62,331 nucleotides of DNA from CAZKRU01 sp964555235. GTDB lineage: Bacteria; Verrucomicrobiota; Verrucomicrobiia; Methylacidiphilales; CAMAQI01. Position numbers and translations under genes: made by a program. Where the stretch lies: assembly GCA_964555235.1 (NCBI GenBank), contig CAZKRU010000013.1, positions 1 to 62,331 on the forward strand, given 5' to 3'. How positions within the stretch are numbered: the first letter of the stretch is position 1; each line of letters begins with the position of its first letter. Under the pieces are notes generated by a model. It did not search any database, was not told where the DNA came from, and saw only the letters and a program-made list of their open reading frames with translations. Positions 50,485 through 59,573 of the stretch are shown here, piece after piece.

Positions 50485-51579
50485 TTATCCAAAGATATCT
50501 TTAAAGATTCCGGAGATCGTGGCGCCGCCTGTTTTGATACTATTGATGACCACCATGATTTTTCCAAACGGAAGTGCGCTCAATTTGGCAATCAGACTCG
50601 CCGGGAGCTTGTTTCGAATGGAGGCGGGAAGCAGACTGGCCAGGGTACTGTTCGGATCGTTGTTTTGATCGGGGGATCCCGTCACGGCCTCCTTCATGAA
50701 CATATCCCAACTGACGAGTCGTGCGTCCCAAGGATTAATCGGAGCCCAGAGCCAGATTCCCATTGCTTTGTTCTTGTTATAAAAATCGAGAGTTCCACTG
50801 CGAGGATCGGATTTGACGTAGTAAGGTTTGGCGGCGGAGATCGTGTACATAAACAGATTTTTATCATTTCCGCTTCCTCCGAGCATGGAAGGAAGATTTG
50901 GGATCGGAGCGGTCACTTTTGGTTTAAACGAAAAGACACCAACGCCTTCGATAATGGTGGAATCGGAGGCGGGAGTTGCTCCGGGAATAACATTTCCGTC
51001 ATCGTCGGTTGGATCAACGGTTTTACGGACCATGACATTGCCGGTGTATCCGAAGGTCACCAGAAAAACGTTGGTTGGTTGAACGCAGAGAAAATTCCCC
51101 TGAAAGATTCGTTTGTCCGGGAGCATGATCGACCAAGTGTCGGTGTCGTTGACGAGTCCCTGCCCCAGGACTGCCCCCAAGCTCGCGATGGGCGCGGCGG
51201 TTTTAATGACATTTTGGGCGGGATTGATAATACTCGTGATGAGCATGGAGAGAAATTCGGAGATCGTTTTCAAGAAAGCGAGGAACGGGATTGCGGAGAG
51301 CGCATCGAGAATCACGATGATCGGATTGAGGACGACGACGATGTAATTGAGGTTGGCGATTCCGGTGAGACATTCCGCCTGAACAAACGCACCGGTGCGT
51401 GCGGAGGCATCGGCAGTAATCTGAAGTTCCATTCGCTGTTGGGAAAGGTAGCTATAATTCACCGCCATCATCGCCATGGCGACGACGAGAAAGATCATCA
51501 GCGGAAAAATGACAATGGCCTGCCCTTTCCTCGGTTCTACGAGGCGCCGCATTTTTCGAAGGGGGCAGTCTTCTCTCAT
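50485..51579 (-). CDS. TadG-like pilus assembly protein
   Basis: 364 residues. A TadE/G-type hydrophobic start (RKGQAIVIFPLMIFLVVAMAMMAVNYSYL) lacks the Glu at +5, as is normal for TadG-like proteins. The following part contains ITADASARTGAFVQAECLTG (typical TadG/VWA-like N-terminal region) and hydrophobic patches, but I see no full von Willebrand domain. It follows a TadE-like gene and precedes another. Exact role unknown; it is likely a minor pilin or assembly factor. Confidence 0.72.
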   Translation of the reverse strand: MREDCPLRKMRRLVEPRKGQAIVIFPLMIFLVVAMAMMAVNYSYLSQQRMELQITADASARTGAFVQAECLTGIANLNYIVVVLNPIIVILDALSAIPFLAFLKTISEFLSMLITSIINPAQNVIKTAAPIASLGAVLGQGLVNDTDTWSIMLPDKRIFQGNFLCVQPTNVFLVTFGYTGNVMVRKTVDPTDDDGNVIPGATPASDSTIIEGVGVFSFKPKVTAPIPNLPSMLGGSGNDKNLFMYTISAAKPYYVKSDPRSGTLDFYNKNKAMGIWLWAPINPWDARLVSWDMFMKEAVTGSPDQNNDPNSTLASLLPASIRNKLPASLIAKLSALPFGKIMVVINSIKTGGATISGIFKDIFG

Positions 51580-51580
51580 T

Positions 51581-52090
51581 TTACTCCATGATGGTCAGGC
51601 ACTTGGCAGTCATGATGCATTTACCATTACTCTTGGCGTAAAATTGTTTAAAGAATGGAAGATCGCAGAGGCTGACCTCGGCTTGTACGGTAACCATTTG
51701 AGGTTGTCCGAAACCGGGTTCGGTCGTTGGATCAAATTTGAGACTGACGTTGGTGAGAATTCCCCGTTTCACAAACGGTTTGAGATGATAATTCGCTTGG
51801 GAGAGCGCCAGACCTGCGGGGGAAAAATCGAGACCAAGACTGTCTCCGAAAATACCGCTGACCCAATTGACCGCTCTCCCTCCCACAGCAAGTTTGGCGC
51901 GAAGCGAGGTCGGTCCGACGGCATATTGTCGCGCCGCCGCATAAGCGGCCATGTTCATCGCGGAACGGGCTTGAACCAGGAGGACGTACTCAAAAATGAA
52001 AAAGAGACACATCAACGTCACGAAAAGGATCATCAGAAATTCGATGAGAGCCTGGGCGCGGCGATTTTTGGAAAAGGAGCGCGCTTTCAT
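51581..52090 (-). CDS. TadE-like pseudopilin
   Basis: 169 residues with RRAQALIEFLMILFVTLMCLFFIF, a TadE-type motif with cleavage site A|QALIEF and Glu at +5. The rest is a soluble domain (YAVGPTSLRAKLAVGG; PQMVTVQAEVSLCDLP), Cys-poor. The pilin-like gene at 52094 precedes it; spacing is 3 bp, and the next gene starts one base after its stop. The tight layout suggests a single transcript for all pilin-like subunits. Confidence 0.8.
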   Translation of the reverse strand: MKARSFSKNRRAQALIEFLMILFVTLMCLFFIFEYVLLVQARSAMNMAAYAAARQYAVGPTSLRAKLAVGGRAVNWVSGIFGDSLGLDFSPAGLALSQANYHLKPFVKRGILTNVSLKFDPTTEPGFGQPQMVTVQAEVSLCDLPFFKQFYAKSNGKCIMTAKCLTIME

Positions 52091-52093
52091 GAT

Positions 52094-52300
52094 TCAATAC
52101 ATGTTGAAGTAGATAAAGCGAAGTGCGTCCCCGAAGCTATCCGTCGGAAAAACCAAGCATCCCCGTTGTTCCATATAGAAACCGAGGAGTCCATCCCGTG
52201 CCGGTTTGAGGGCGGCGACTGCAAGAACCATCACCATCCCCATGAGCATGATGTACTCAAGCAACCCTTGGGCTCGTTGATGGCGACGAGAGCGGATCAT
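52094..52300 (-). CDS. Flp-pilin-like small membrane protein (second pilin)
   Basis: 68 residues: QRAQGLLEYIMLMGMVMVLAV carries a Flp-like cleavage site A|QGLLEY, with Glu at +5, then one helix and a short tail. It resembles the Flp pilin at 59092 but has Ala instead of Gly at -1 and lies far from it. Its start overlaps the CpaB stop (ATGA). It may be a minor pilin. Confidence 0.75.
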   Translation of the reverse strand: MIRSRRHQRAQGLLEYIMLMGMVMVLAVAALKPARDGLLGFYMEQRGCLVFPTDSFGDALRFIYFNMY

Positions 52301-53301
52301 CGTTTTGGAGTCGGTTGCGAATTCTGTTGCTGTAGCTCGGAGGCCCGTCGCTGGAGTTCTTGAAGCTGTTCAAGCTGGGGAATCATGTCGGGAAGGAATC
52401 CTGTCCCCCGCGGAACGCCTCCTTCGATGACTTGAGGGAATCCGGCGGCCCCCTTGTGATCGGTCGGCGTCGAGGATTGAAGTCCGGCCTTGTTGAAGTC
52501 GGATTCCGTAAAGCTGATGTTTGGATCGACTACGAGATCATCCGGGCTGCGGAGAACGACTTGGAGACTTCCTGCGGTTTGCGCGTAGATCAACATGGCG
52601 GCATCTTTCGGCGTGAGAAGAAAGGTGAGCGTCGTACTTGATTTGGGAGCCCGGGAAGAAGTCGCGCCTCCTCCGGTCACGGCATCCGCGAGACTTTTGC
52701 CGCGCGTTCCCTCTCCGAAAAGATCCTGGTATGCGGAGGTCTGTCCATCGATGGCCATCACGGTAACATTTTGAAGTAGGGACTTGGTTCGATTTCCCCC
52801 CGTGCTGCCGCGATTGTTAATCAGGAGATCGACCCGGTCACCTGGAATGATCAAGCCCGACATTCCACGGGTTCCATCAAACGCGATGGAGACGGCGCGT
52901 TGATTGGATTGCAACTTATCGGAAAGGGTTTGTCGGGTTTCCGGAAAGAGATCATTGTAGAGCATCGGCTCACCGGCCTCGATGACGGTCACGGTTTTAC
53001 GGCCGTAGAGTCGTTTCAAGTCCTCGGCATGAACCGCTTTTTGGTGAAGAAAAACTTCAGGAACTTTAGAGGTTGTGAGGAGGTCAGGAGTGAGAATCGT
53101 TCCCGGGGTAATCCGAACCGCTGCGACTGCAACGGGAATTTGTTTTCCCCCGCTAATTCGGTAGGTCACGGATTGAAGGTAAGCGTAGACAAAAAAAGCG
53201 GCGACCAATCCAAAAAGGATCGAGAGGATCAGAATTCGTTGTTGAACTCGATCTTGAGCGCGAACGGGTTTGTTTGTGGAGGGGGAGGTCGGTTCACTCA
53301 T
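52297..53301 (-). CDS. cpaB: CpaB/RcpC-type Flp pilus assembly protein
   Basis: 334 residues. One N-terminal membrane helix (ILILSILFGLVAAFFVYAYL) anchors a SAF domain (IPVAVAAVRITPGTILTPDLL) and an RcpC-like region (GVRAVSI-type RAVSIAFDGTRGMSGLIIPGDRVDLLI). CpaB supports the secretin in the periplasm. The C-terminal 60 residues are low in complexity, with Gln-rich tail (RRASELQQQNSQPTPKR). In most Tad loci cpaB lies before the secretin, but here it lies after tadC. Confidence 0.85.
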   Translation of the reverse strand: MSEPTSPSTNKPVRAQDRVQQRILILSILFGLVAAFFVYAYLQSVTYRISGGKQIPVAVAAVRITPGTILTPDLLTTSKVPEVFLHQKAVHAEDLKRLYGRKTVTVIEAGEPMLYNDLFPETRQTLSDKLQSNQRAVSIAFDGTRGMSGLIIPGDRVDLLINNRGSTGGNRTKSLLQNVTVMAIDGQTSAYQDLFGEGTRGKSLADAVTGGGATSSRAPKSSTTLTFLLTPKDAAMLIYAQTAGSLQVVLRSPDDLVVDPNISFTESDFNKAGLQSSTPTDHKGAAGFPQVIEGGVPRGTGFLPDMIPQLEQLQELQRRASELQQQNSQPTPKR

Positions 53302-53321
53302 AGGGGTCTCTTGCGTTGGGG

Positions 53322-54146
53322 TTACTTTGAATATTTCAAAAACATTTCCATCGCCCAGATCCGTTCCGGATCCTGGGGCTCGGGTTGTGTGGCGAGCATT
53401 TGGGTGAGGAGCGTTAAGACATCTTCCATGCGGCCGGCTTGGAAAGAGTTTTTTGCGGCATCCTTGAGATCAATCATTTTAAGTCTCAATTTTTCTCGGG
53501 CTTCTTTCGCGCGGTGCTCGGCTTCGATGGCCACTTCGGGCTTTGGTTTTAAGTCTTCCATTGAGGCGGGTATCGAGTCCCAGATTTGAATGGCCCGGGA
53601 GAGATTGTTATCTTGAAGTCGATGCTCATTGTAGAGACGCTCAGCGATGACGAATTGAGCGCGAGCGATGCCGATGCGTTGGGAAAGCGTCACGGGAGTT
53701 CCATCCGCTGAATTGAGCGCTCCGGGCTGCGGGGCGTTCTGATGGAAATCGACAAGCGCGCTCAGGGGACTGGCCATTCGACTGACTAAAAAGATCATTC
53801 CGTAGGTGAGAGCGGCAAAGATCACGAAAGCGGGAATCATGACGCGCCACGGGGTGATTTTCTCAAAAAATTCGAGTAACCCTCCGGCGTTCATTCGAAA
53901 TTCAAACTCATCCCGATCGACGATAATGACGTCGCCATCTTCCAGCACGCATTCAGTGACCGTGCGTCCGGAGACGATCACCGGAGTTGTGGGGCCGGCG
54001 CGCAGGACGTAGAACCCCTGCATCGGGCGAACTTCAAAAAGATTTTGATAATTAAACCCGGAGGTGCTGAGTCCAAGTGGAAATGTTTTTCCGCTGTTGG
54101 CCCGGGAGAGTCCGACGATTCGCGCACTGGAAGTGGAGGGAGGCAT
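53322..54146 (-). CDS. Membrane protein with degenerate FHA-like N-domain, Tad locus
   Basis: 274 residues. The first 90 look like a worn FHA domain: LFEVRPMQGFYVLRAG and VIVSGRTVTECVLEDGDVIIVDRDEFEF keep strand rhythm and the final hydrophobic strand, but the GR and SxxH landmarks are missing, so phosphothreonine binding is unlikely. A single membrane helix (VMIPAFVIFAALTYGMIFLV) and a helical C-terminus with TPR-like heptads follow. It lies between tadC and cpaB and has no counterpart in the standard Tad set. Confidence 0.65.
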   Translation of the reverse strand: MPPSTSSARIVGLSRANSGKTFPLGLSTSGFNYQNLFEVRPMQGFYVLRAGPTTPVIVSGRTVTECVLEDGDVIIVDRDEFEFRMNAGGLLEFFEKITPWRVMIPAFVIFAALTYGMIFLVSRMASPLSALVDFHQNAPQPGALNSADGTPVTLSQRIGIARAQFVIAERLYNEHRLQDNNLSRAIQIWDSIPASMEDLKPKPEVAIEAEHRAKEAREKLRLKMIDLKDAAKNSFQAGRMEDVLTLLTQMLATQPEPQDPERIWAMEMFLKYSK

Positions 54147-54151
54147 TTCGA

Positions 54152-55057
54152 TTACCGAGCTCCAAAGTAGTTAATCGCCACAGGACCAAAAAGAACGAGC
54201 ATACAGGCGGGAAGGATCAACCCGAGTAATGGCATCAGAAGTCGAACGGTTGCTTTTTGCCCCTCTTCTTCCGCCTGTTGAAAACGTTTCGTGCGAAGAT
54301 CGTCGGCTTGCGCTGCGAGCGTTTCGGAAAGCGAGGCACCGGTACGTTCGGCTTGAATAATCGAACGAACGAAATCAGTGACCGAGGGGACATCGACGCG
54401 ATGGGCCATATTGGCCAAGGCTTGCGAGCGGGTTCGGCCGAGGCGAAGTTCATTTTTGAGAATGAGAAGCTCCTCTTTGAGGCGTCCATCCCGGGCGTTA
54501 TTCAGATAGGTGTCGATGGCGTTCATGAATTCCTGTCCGGCTCCGACCATCAGCGCAAAGGTATCCATCGCATCCGGCAAATCTCTCGCAATGGCCGCTT
54601 TGCTCTTCTGAACCAAATCCCAAATCTTTAAATTGGGGAGCATGTAGCTTCCAATTCCTGCGGCGACGCAGAAGGTCATGTAGTCGCTTCCGAGTCCAAC
54701 GTAAAAGGCAAGAAATCCGATGAGCGCGCTCAGTTGTTTGAGGGCTTCAAATCGGATGCCGTTCAAGCCTCCGGGATGATTCGCCCATGCGAGCATTTTA
54801 TCGTGACGCTCCCCCAGCGACTGCATCAAAGTCCCCGCCATCGGAATGGCCGTAATCGCTCGAACCCAGGCGAGAAGAAACGGGGTCATCTGCCCCCAGC
54901 CACTTTTCGCTCGCTTCAAATCGTATTGATTGAGGATTTCCTCTTCTTTATGAAGTTCTTGATTGTAGATCGTCACTTCAGAGATCGCCCAGAAACAAAG
55001 TCCTCCCGCCGCCAGAAAGGCGAAGGCTGAGATTAAAAATTCGGCGATGTGTGGCAT
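54152..55057 (-). CDS. tadC: TadC-type inner-membrane platform protein (T2SS F family)
   Basis: 301 residues. It contains the type II secretion F domain (about 130-280): DLPDAMDTFALMVGAGQEFMNAI, LRLGRTRSQALANMAHRVDVPSV, IIQAERTGASLSETL. Hydrophobic helices bracket it (EFLISAFAFLAAGGLCFWAI at the start, LLMPLLGLILPACMLVLF at the end). It pairs with TadB to form the pilus assembly platform. It lies two bases behind tadB. Confidence 0.9.
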   Translation of the reverse strand: MPHIAEFLISAFAFLAAGGLCFWAISEVTIYNQELHKEEEILNQYDLKRAKSGWGQMTPFLLAWVRAITAIPMAGTLMQSLGERHDKMLAWANHPGGLNGIRFEALKQLSALIGFLAFYVGLGSDYMTFCVAAGIGSYMLPNLKIWDLVQKSKAAIARDLPDAMDTFALMVGAGQEFMNAIDTYLNNARDGRLKEELLILKNELRLGRTRSQALANMAHRVDVPSVTDFVRSIIQAERTGASLSETLAAQADDLRTKRFQQAEEEGQKATVRLLMPLLGLILPACMLVLFGPVAINYFGAR

Positions 55058-55059
55058 GA

Positions 55060-55923
55060 TTAGACGGTCACATTGGTAATTTTACGAATGGCAAAATAGG
55101 CGGCGACTTGAAGGAGGATAATGGCACCGATTAAACAGTTTCCCATCATCGTTCGAAAGAACGGCTGCATGTAGTTCGGATCAATGAGATAGAATATGGT
55201 TCCAAAGGCGATGGGAGCGAGTCCGGCGACAATTCCCTGAGCTTTTCCTTGTACGGTCATCGTTCCAATTTTTCCACGAAGGTTGTTGCGGGCGCGAATC
55301 GTTGCCGAAATTTTATCAAACGCGGCAGCCAGATTGGCTCCGGTCTTAATCGAGACGAGAATTGCATCGGTGGCCACGCGAACATCGGAGAGGGGAATGC
55401 GGTCGGCGAGATTGGCAAAAGCCGTGGGAACCGGAACGCCGAGGCGCAATTCCCGAACGATTACCCGGTATTCATCGCTCAGCGGAGCGGGAACCAAGTC
55501 TTGAGAGGATTCCACCGCTTGCGGGAGACTGAGTCCGGCTTTGAGGGAACCGGCGAGTAAAAGAAGTGACGGTTGATATTGAGCTTCCAGAAGGGCGAGT
55601 CGTTTCCGTTCGAAATGATTCACAATAAAGGGGGGAAGAATCCACCCACCGAGGCTGCAGCAGATGAGGCCAATTCCGTTCATGTCGAGTGCGCTTCCGA
55701 GGAGAAAAAAGAGGACGGCGGCGATCGCTTGTGCCGAACGGGAGCGGGTTTTGCTTCCCATCATCAGCTTGAGCTGCTCCTGCCATGTCATTTTGTCGGC
55801 AGCATATTGTTGCTGCACTTCGAGGAGTCTTTCCAAAATCATCGAGACGAGCGCGTAGCAAAATCCGGTGACTCCCGCAAAAACCAAAACCACAATGAGA
55901 AGTTGTACGAGGGTCAAGGGCAT
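55060..55923 (-). CDS. tadB: TadB-type inner-membrane platform protein (T2SS F family)
   Basis: 287 residues with the T2SS F domain (LLLLAGSLKAGLSLPQAVESS; LRLGVPVPTAFANLADRIPLSDV; VSIKTGANLAAAFDKI) and three or four membrane helices (LTLVQLLIVVLVFAGVTGFC; MQPFF...CLIGAIILLQVAAYF). TadB and TadC together build the platform on which the ATPase drives pilin assembly. Gaps to both neighbours are 2-3 bases. Confidence 0.9.
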   Translation of the reverse strand: MPLTLVQLLIVVLVFAGVTGFCYALVSMILERLLEVQQQYAADKMTWQEQLKLMMGSKTRSRSAQAIAAVLFFLLGSALDMNGIGLICCSLGGWILPPFIVNHFERKRLALLEAQYQPSLLLLAGSLKAGLSLPQAVESSQDLVPAPLSDEYRVIVRELRLGVPVPTAFANLADRIPLSDVRVATDAILVSIKTGANLAAAFDKISATIRARNNLRGKIGTMTVQGKAQGIVAGLAPIAFGTIFYLIDPNYMQPFFRTMMGNCLIGAIILLQVAAYFAIRKITNVTV

Positions 55924-55926
55924 GCG

Positions 55927-57507
55927 TTATCGAAGCTCCCTGCCAGTGGTGAAGAGCTCGGGATTCATCTTTAATCCCATGATGGCAAATTCATCCATGA
56001 AAGTCGGTTTTTCACCCGTGGCTTTGAATTGGCCGAGGTAGCGACCATCAGGACCGATTCCGGTTTTTTCAAATCGGAAGAGCGTGCGGAAATTAAAGGT
56101 GGTTCCCTCCAGTCCGCAGAGCTCGACGACTTCAACGACTTTACGCGAACCGTCAGCCAGACGCGACTGCTGCACAATGATATTTACCGCGGAGGCAATT
56201 TGTTGGCGAATGACCAGACTGGGAAGAACGAATCCGGCCATCATCACCATCGTCTCCAAACGAAGCGTTGCGTCGTAGGCATTGTTGGCGTGTAGCGTGG
56301 TGAGCGAGCCGTCGTGACCGGTGTTCATCGCCTGAAGCATGTCGAGCGATTCTCCGCCACGACACTCTCCGACGACGATTCGATCGGGACGCATTCGAAG
56401 CGCATTGCGGACGAGTTCGCGAATCGGAATCGCTCCCTTCCCTTCAATGTTGGCAGGACGCGCTTCGAGAGAACCAAGATTTTGATGCGGTAATTTTAAC
56501 TCAGCCGAATCTTCAATCGTCAGAACGCGCTCGCCAGGAGGAATGAAAGAGGAGAGACAGTTGAGAAAGGTTGTTTTTCCGGAGCCGGTACCGCCGGAGA
56601 TAATGATATTTTTTCGGAGATGAACGCAACCTTTGAGAAACTCCATCATCTCCAAGGTGCTTGAACCAAATTTTACATAGTCGTCCGGAGTAAAAACATT
56701 TTTTCCGAACTTTCGAATTGTAATCATCGGCCCGTGAAGCGAGAGGGGGGGGATGATGGCATTCACGCGGGATCCATCCGCCAGTCGGGCATCGACCATC
56801 GGAATGCTTTCGTCAATACGGCGACCGAGGGGAGTCGTGATTCGGGTGATGATGTTAATCAACTGGGCATCGGAGGTGACGGAGAGATCGGTGAGCTGGA
56901 GTTTGCCTTTGCGTTCAACGAAGATCCGGTCCTTGCTGTTGACCATGATTTCCGTCACGGTGTCATCGGCGAGAAGTTCCTCGAGAGGGCCAAGGCCGAG
57001 GGCTTCGTCGAGGACTTCTTTTTTGAGGCGGTCAAACTCGGGACCTGCTGGAATTTTACGATCCTGAAGGGATTCCGTAATGACGACATCGCAGCGAGTG
57101 CGAAGATCCTCGCTCTGAACCTGCTCGAGATTCAGCTTTCTCAAGTCGAGACGCTTGATCAGCTCTTCATGAAGATCGGACTTGAGGGCCGAACGATTGA
57201 TCGCGGCAGCATCCGCATTTTTTTCAAATCGAAACGTGTACGGTCCGATGGCCATTTCATCGACCATCGACAAGACGGAGGAGTCAATCCGGCGGCCATT
57301 TACCAGAACATCGGCGCCTCCTTCTTCCAGTTTGAAGGCAAGGAGCGTGTCGCCTTGATAAATGAGACGGGCGTGCCGGGGTTGAATTTCCTCTCCTTCG
57401 AGAACGATATCGTTCGAGGGAAGGCGTCCGATGTGATAGGTCTTTTCGAGGAGGGGAAGCTCCCGGATTTTCTGTTCAGCACGTGAAATGTTAATGGAGT
57501 ATTTCAT
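55927..57507 (-). CDS. cpaF: FHA-CpaF fusion, Tad pilus assembly ATPase
   Basis: 526 residues. The N-terminal 95 residues form an FHA-like domain (YHIGRLPSNDIVLEG, IQPRHARL, VLVNGRRI); the Ser of the SxxH motif is replaced by Gln (IQPRHA), so phosphopeptide binding may be altered. The rest is a full TadA/CpaF ATPase: DVTEIMVNSKDRIFVERKG, Walker A SGGTGSGKTTFLN (305-312), Asp box RVLTIEDSAEL, Walker B GECRGGESLDML, His box GHDGSLTTLHAN. It powers pilus assembly at the inner membrane. FHA fusions to CpaF are not standard in Tad loci I know. It lies 22 bp after the secretin gene. Confidence 0.9.
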   Translation of the reverse strand: MKYSINISRAEQKIRELPLLEKTYHIGRLPSNDIVLEGEEIQPRHARLIYQGDTLLAFKLEEGGADVLVNGRRIDSSVLSMVDEMAIGPYTFRFEKNADAAAINRSALKSDLHEELIKRLDLRKLNLEQVQSEDLRTRCDVVITESLQDRKIPAGPEFDRLKKEVLDEALGLGPLEELLADDTVTEIMVNSKDRIFVERKGKLQLTDLSVTSDAQLINIITRITTPLGRRIDESIPMVDARLADGSRVNAIIPPLSLHGPMITIRKFGKNVFTPDDYVKFGSSTLEMMEFLKGCVHLRKNIIISGGTGSGKTTFLNCLSSFIPPGERVLTIEDSAELKLPHQNLGSLEARPANIEGKGAIPIRELVRNALRMRPDRIVVGECRGGESLDMLQAMNTGHDGSLTTLHANNAYDATLRLETMVMMAGFVLPSLVIRQQIASAVNIIVQQSRLADGSRKVVEVVELCGLEGTTFNFRTLFRFEKTGIGPDGRYLGQFKATGEKPTFMDEFAIMGLKMNPELFTTGRELR

Positions 57508-57529
57508 GGCGCAGAGAACAGGTGAGGAT

Positions 57530-59047
57530 TCAAGAGGGACGGGCCATCGGGGTGGAGGAGGCTTCGGTTTTGGGAGGAACCGGAGTCAGATCCGTTTTGG
57601 CCTTTTGGATTTCAGGTGAAAGCGGAATTTCATTACGGGCTTTGCCGTTGTCCGGATTGGATTGAATGATTTGCGGGGTGATGAGGACGATCGTTTCAAC
57701 GTCTGTGATTTTTTCGGATTCGGATTTGAAAAGGTAGCCGATCAGGGGAATGTCACCAAGAATGGGAACCTTTGAAATATTTTTTCCAACATTGCGGGAC
57801 ATCAATCCAGCGATCGCGAAGGTGACATTGTCCTTGATCGTTACGTTCGTGGTCGCTTCGCGACTGCTGATGGTCGGGTTGCCTTGAACCGCGCGACCGA
57901 AGTCGAGATCACTGACGGTAGCGGTGACATTAATAAAGATCGTGCTGGCACTACGAATTTCCGGCGCGATTTCCAATTGGGTTCCGAATTTCTTGTAATT
58001 AACCGTCGAGGTGAGTCCGGTGGTGCTGACAATGGGAACTTCGCCGCCGACGAGGAAGCTCGCTTTTTTTCCGCTTTCAACGGTGAGCTTTGGTGTGGCG
58101 AGGAAGCGGGCTTTTCCTCTTTGAGCCAAGGCGATCAGGTTGAAATTTAAGTTTTGAATGCTGGCCGCTCCTCCGAGATTGAGCTGGGAAACCGATGGTG
58201 CTGGATTTCCAGCTCCACCAGCACTGCCTGAGCTTCCACTGGCACCGGTACTGGTTCCACTCGTTCCCGAGGAAGTTGCGCCAAGAGAAGGGGCGGGTCC
58301 ATTTTGAGTGCCACCACTGCTGGCGGCTCCGGGAACTCCGATGAATTGAGTAGCACCGGTCAAATTTCCATTGGCTTGAACGCTCCACGGTTGTCCACCG
58401 GGAAACCATTCGATGCCAAGTTGATTGGTGCTGTCACGGGAAACTTCGACGACTTGGCAATCAATTCGAACGCTTTCGGTTGGGATGGAGGGAAGTGCCT
58501 CGCCACCGGAGGACGAACGAAGGGTCGGATCGGAGGGAGCAAGGGGGGCAGGAGCCGGTGTAGAGGGTTGGGCAAGATCTTCGACGATGTCACCGTAGGT
58601 CGTTACAATTTTCTGGTAGTAGGTGTAGAGAGATGGGTCGACACTTCCGGCAAGGAGAATTTTATCTTCGCGGACATCGACGGTGACGGAAGGGATGTCT
58701 TTGAGGTAGTTGCGAATTTCCGCAGCGATTTGATCAAGGACCGGGCTGGAGGCGGATTTGACCCGAACGGCGTATTCTTCAGCCATTCCTGTTTTACTGC
58801 GAACCGTGAGTGTGGTGAAGCCGGGACTCAGTCCACGAATGGTCAGCTTTTGGCGATCAGGCATCAGAACGCTGACAATTCCAGAAGTACCGAGGAGGAT
58901 GCGATCCACATCCGTGGTAATGGGAAGGATGCTCTCTTGCCCTTGAATGATCGTGATGAGTTCACGAGGGGCAAGCCGTTCCGCCTGGCAGGGAAGCGAT
59001 GCGGTCAGGAAAAAGAGGACCCCGAGAAGGGCGATGCCCCAGCGCAT
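57530..59047 (-). CDS. cpaC: RcpA/CpaC-type secretin of the Tad pilus
   Basis: From the ATG at 59047 (AGAAGG five bases upstream) the protein has 505 residues. A signal peptide (MRWGIALLGVLFFLTASLPC) leads the pilus-formation N-domain (LAPRELITIIQGQESILPI), a BON-like domain (ITVDV-type SVTVDVREDKILLAGSV) and a secretin domain at the C-terminus (GGEVPIVSTTGLTSTVNYK, LEIAPEIRS, FAIAGLMSRNVGKNISKVPILGDIPLIGYLF). It forms the outer-membrane pore. Between N-domain and secretin core sits a long Gly/Ser-rich stretch (about 60 residues). An alternative start at 59092 overlaps the pilin stop. Confidence 0.9.
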   Translation of the reverse strand: MRWGIALLGVLFFLTASLPCQAERLAPRELITIIQGQESILPITTDVDRILLGTSGIVSVLMPDRQKLTIRGLSPGFTTLTVRSKTGMAEEYAVRVKSASSPVLDQIAAEIRNYLKDIPSVTVDVREDKILLAGSVDPSLYTYYQKIVTTYGDIVEDLAQPSTPAPAPLAPSDPTLRSSSGGEALPSIPTESVRIDCQVVEVSRDSTNQLGIEWFPGGQPWSVQANGNLTGATQFIGVPGAASSGGTQNGPAPSLGATSSGTSGTSTGASGSSGSAGGAGNPAPSVSQLNLGGAASIQNLNFNLIALAQRGKARFLATPKLTVESGKKASFLVGGEVPIVSTTGLTSTVNYKKFGTQLEIAPEIRSASTIFINVTATVSDLDFGRAVQGNPTISSREATTNVTIKDNVTFAIAGLMSRNVGKNISKVPILGDIPLIGYLFKSESEKITDVETIVLITPQIIQSNPDNGKARNEIPLSPEIQKAKTDLTPVPPKTEASSTPMARPS

Positions 59048-59091
59048 CGCGCCTTCTCGCAGGCAGACTGCAGCGATGCGCTGGATTGTCA

Positions 59092-59268
59092 TCACATTGT
59101 CGTCGATTCGGCGACTTTGCTCGAAGCGTGGTTGAAGGCGTTGGTGATGTTGCTCCCAAGCGCCTTGACGGCCGCAAAGCAGAGAAGTCCAATGAGTCCG
59201 ACGAGAATGATGTATTCTACCAGACCTTGGCCACGACGGGATTTGAAGTAAGATTGAAGATGCTTCAT
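59092..59268 (-). CDS. flp: Flp-type major pilin
   Basis: A 58-residue pilin, too short to be found by length alone. The protein reads MKHLQSYFKSRRGQGLVEYI and continues with a hydrophobic helix (ILVGLIGLLCFAAVKAL), then a short polar tail GSNITNAFNHASSKVAESTTM. Flp pilins have a cleavage site like RG|QGLVEY with Glu at +5, both present. It sits just upstream of the secretin gene, the usual place in Tad loci. Start ATG 59268 has a modest ribosome site. Confidence 0.9.
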   Translation of the reverse strand: MKHLQSYFKSRRGQGLVEYIILVGLIGLLCFAAVKALGSNITNAFNHASSKVAESTTM

Positions 59269-59288
59269 GATTTATGTTCCAGTAAAGG

Positions 59289-59510
59289 TTAGGGAGCGAC
59301 AGGTGCCGAGGTTTTGGACGCTTCCAAGGCCTTCACCCGAGCTTCGAGGGAGTCGAGACGACGGTCGTCCGCTTCGATGGCTTGTACGTTGAGTTCGGCA
59401 TCCCGCTCATCGTGAGCGATATCACGATGCTGCAGCCAAGTGAAGACAGCAACGACGAGGAATAGGACGAACAGAATAATTCTGGATTCTTTTGTGAAGG
59501 CATTTGCCAT
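59289..59510 (-). CDS. Small membrane-anchored coiled-coil protein
   Basis: 73 residues (MANAFTKESRIILFVLFLVV): one N-terminal membrane helix followed by a charged coiled coil (RRLDSLEARVKALEAS) and a short Thr/Ala/Pro tail. The start ATG 59510 has GGAG nine bases upstream. It lies between the GT-C enzyme and the pilin in the same direction. It has no known Tad counterpart; a holding or adaptor role is possible but not supported. Confidence 0.75.
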   Translation of the reverse strand: MANAFTKESRIILFVLFLVVAVFTWLQHRDIAHDERDAELNVQAIEADDRRLDSLEARVKALEASKTSAPVAP

Positions 59511-59573
59511 AGGTAATATCTCCTTGGTTGGTTTAAGGTGCAAGCTTCATGCCAGACTCAAAATTAAAAGCAA

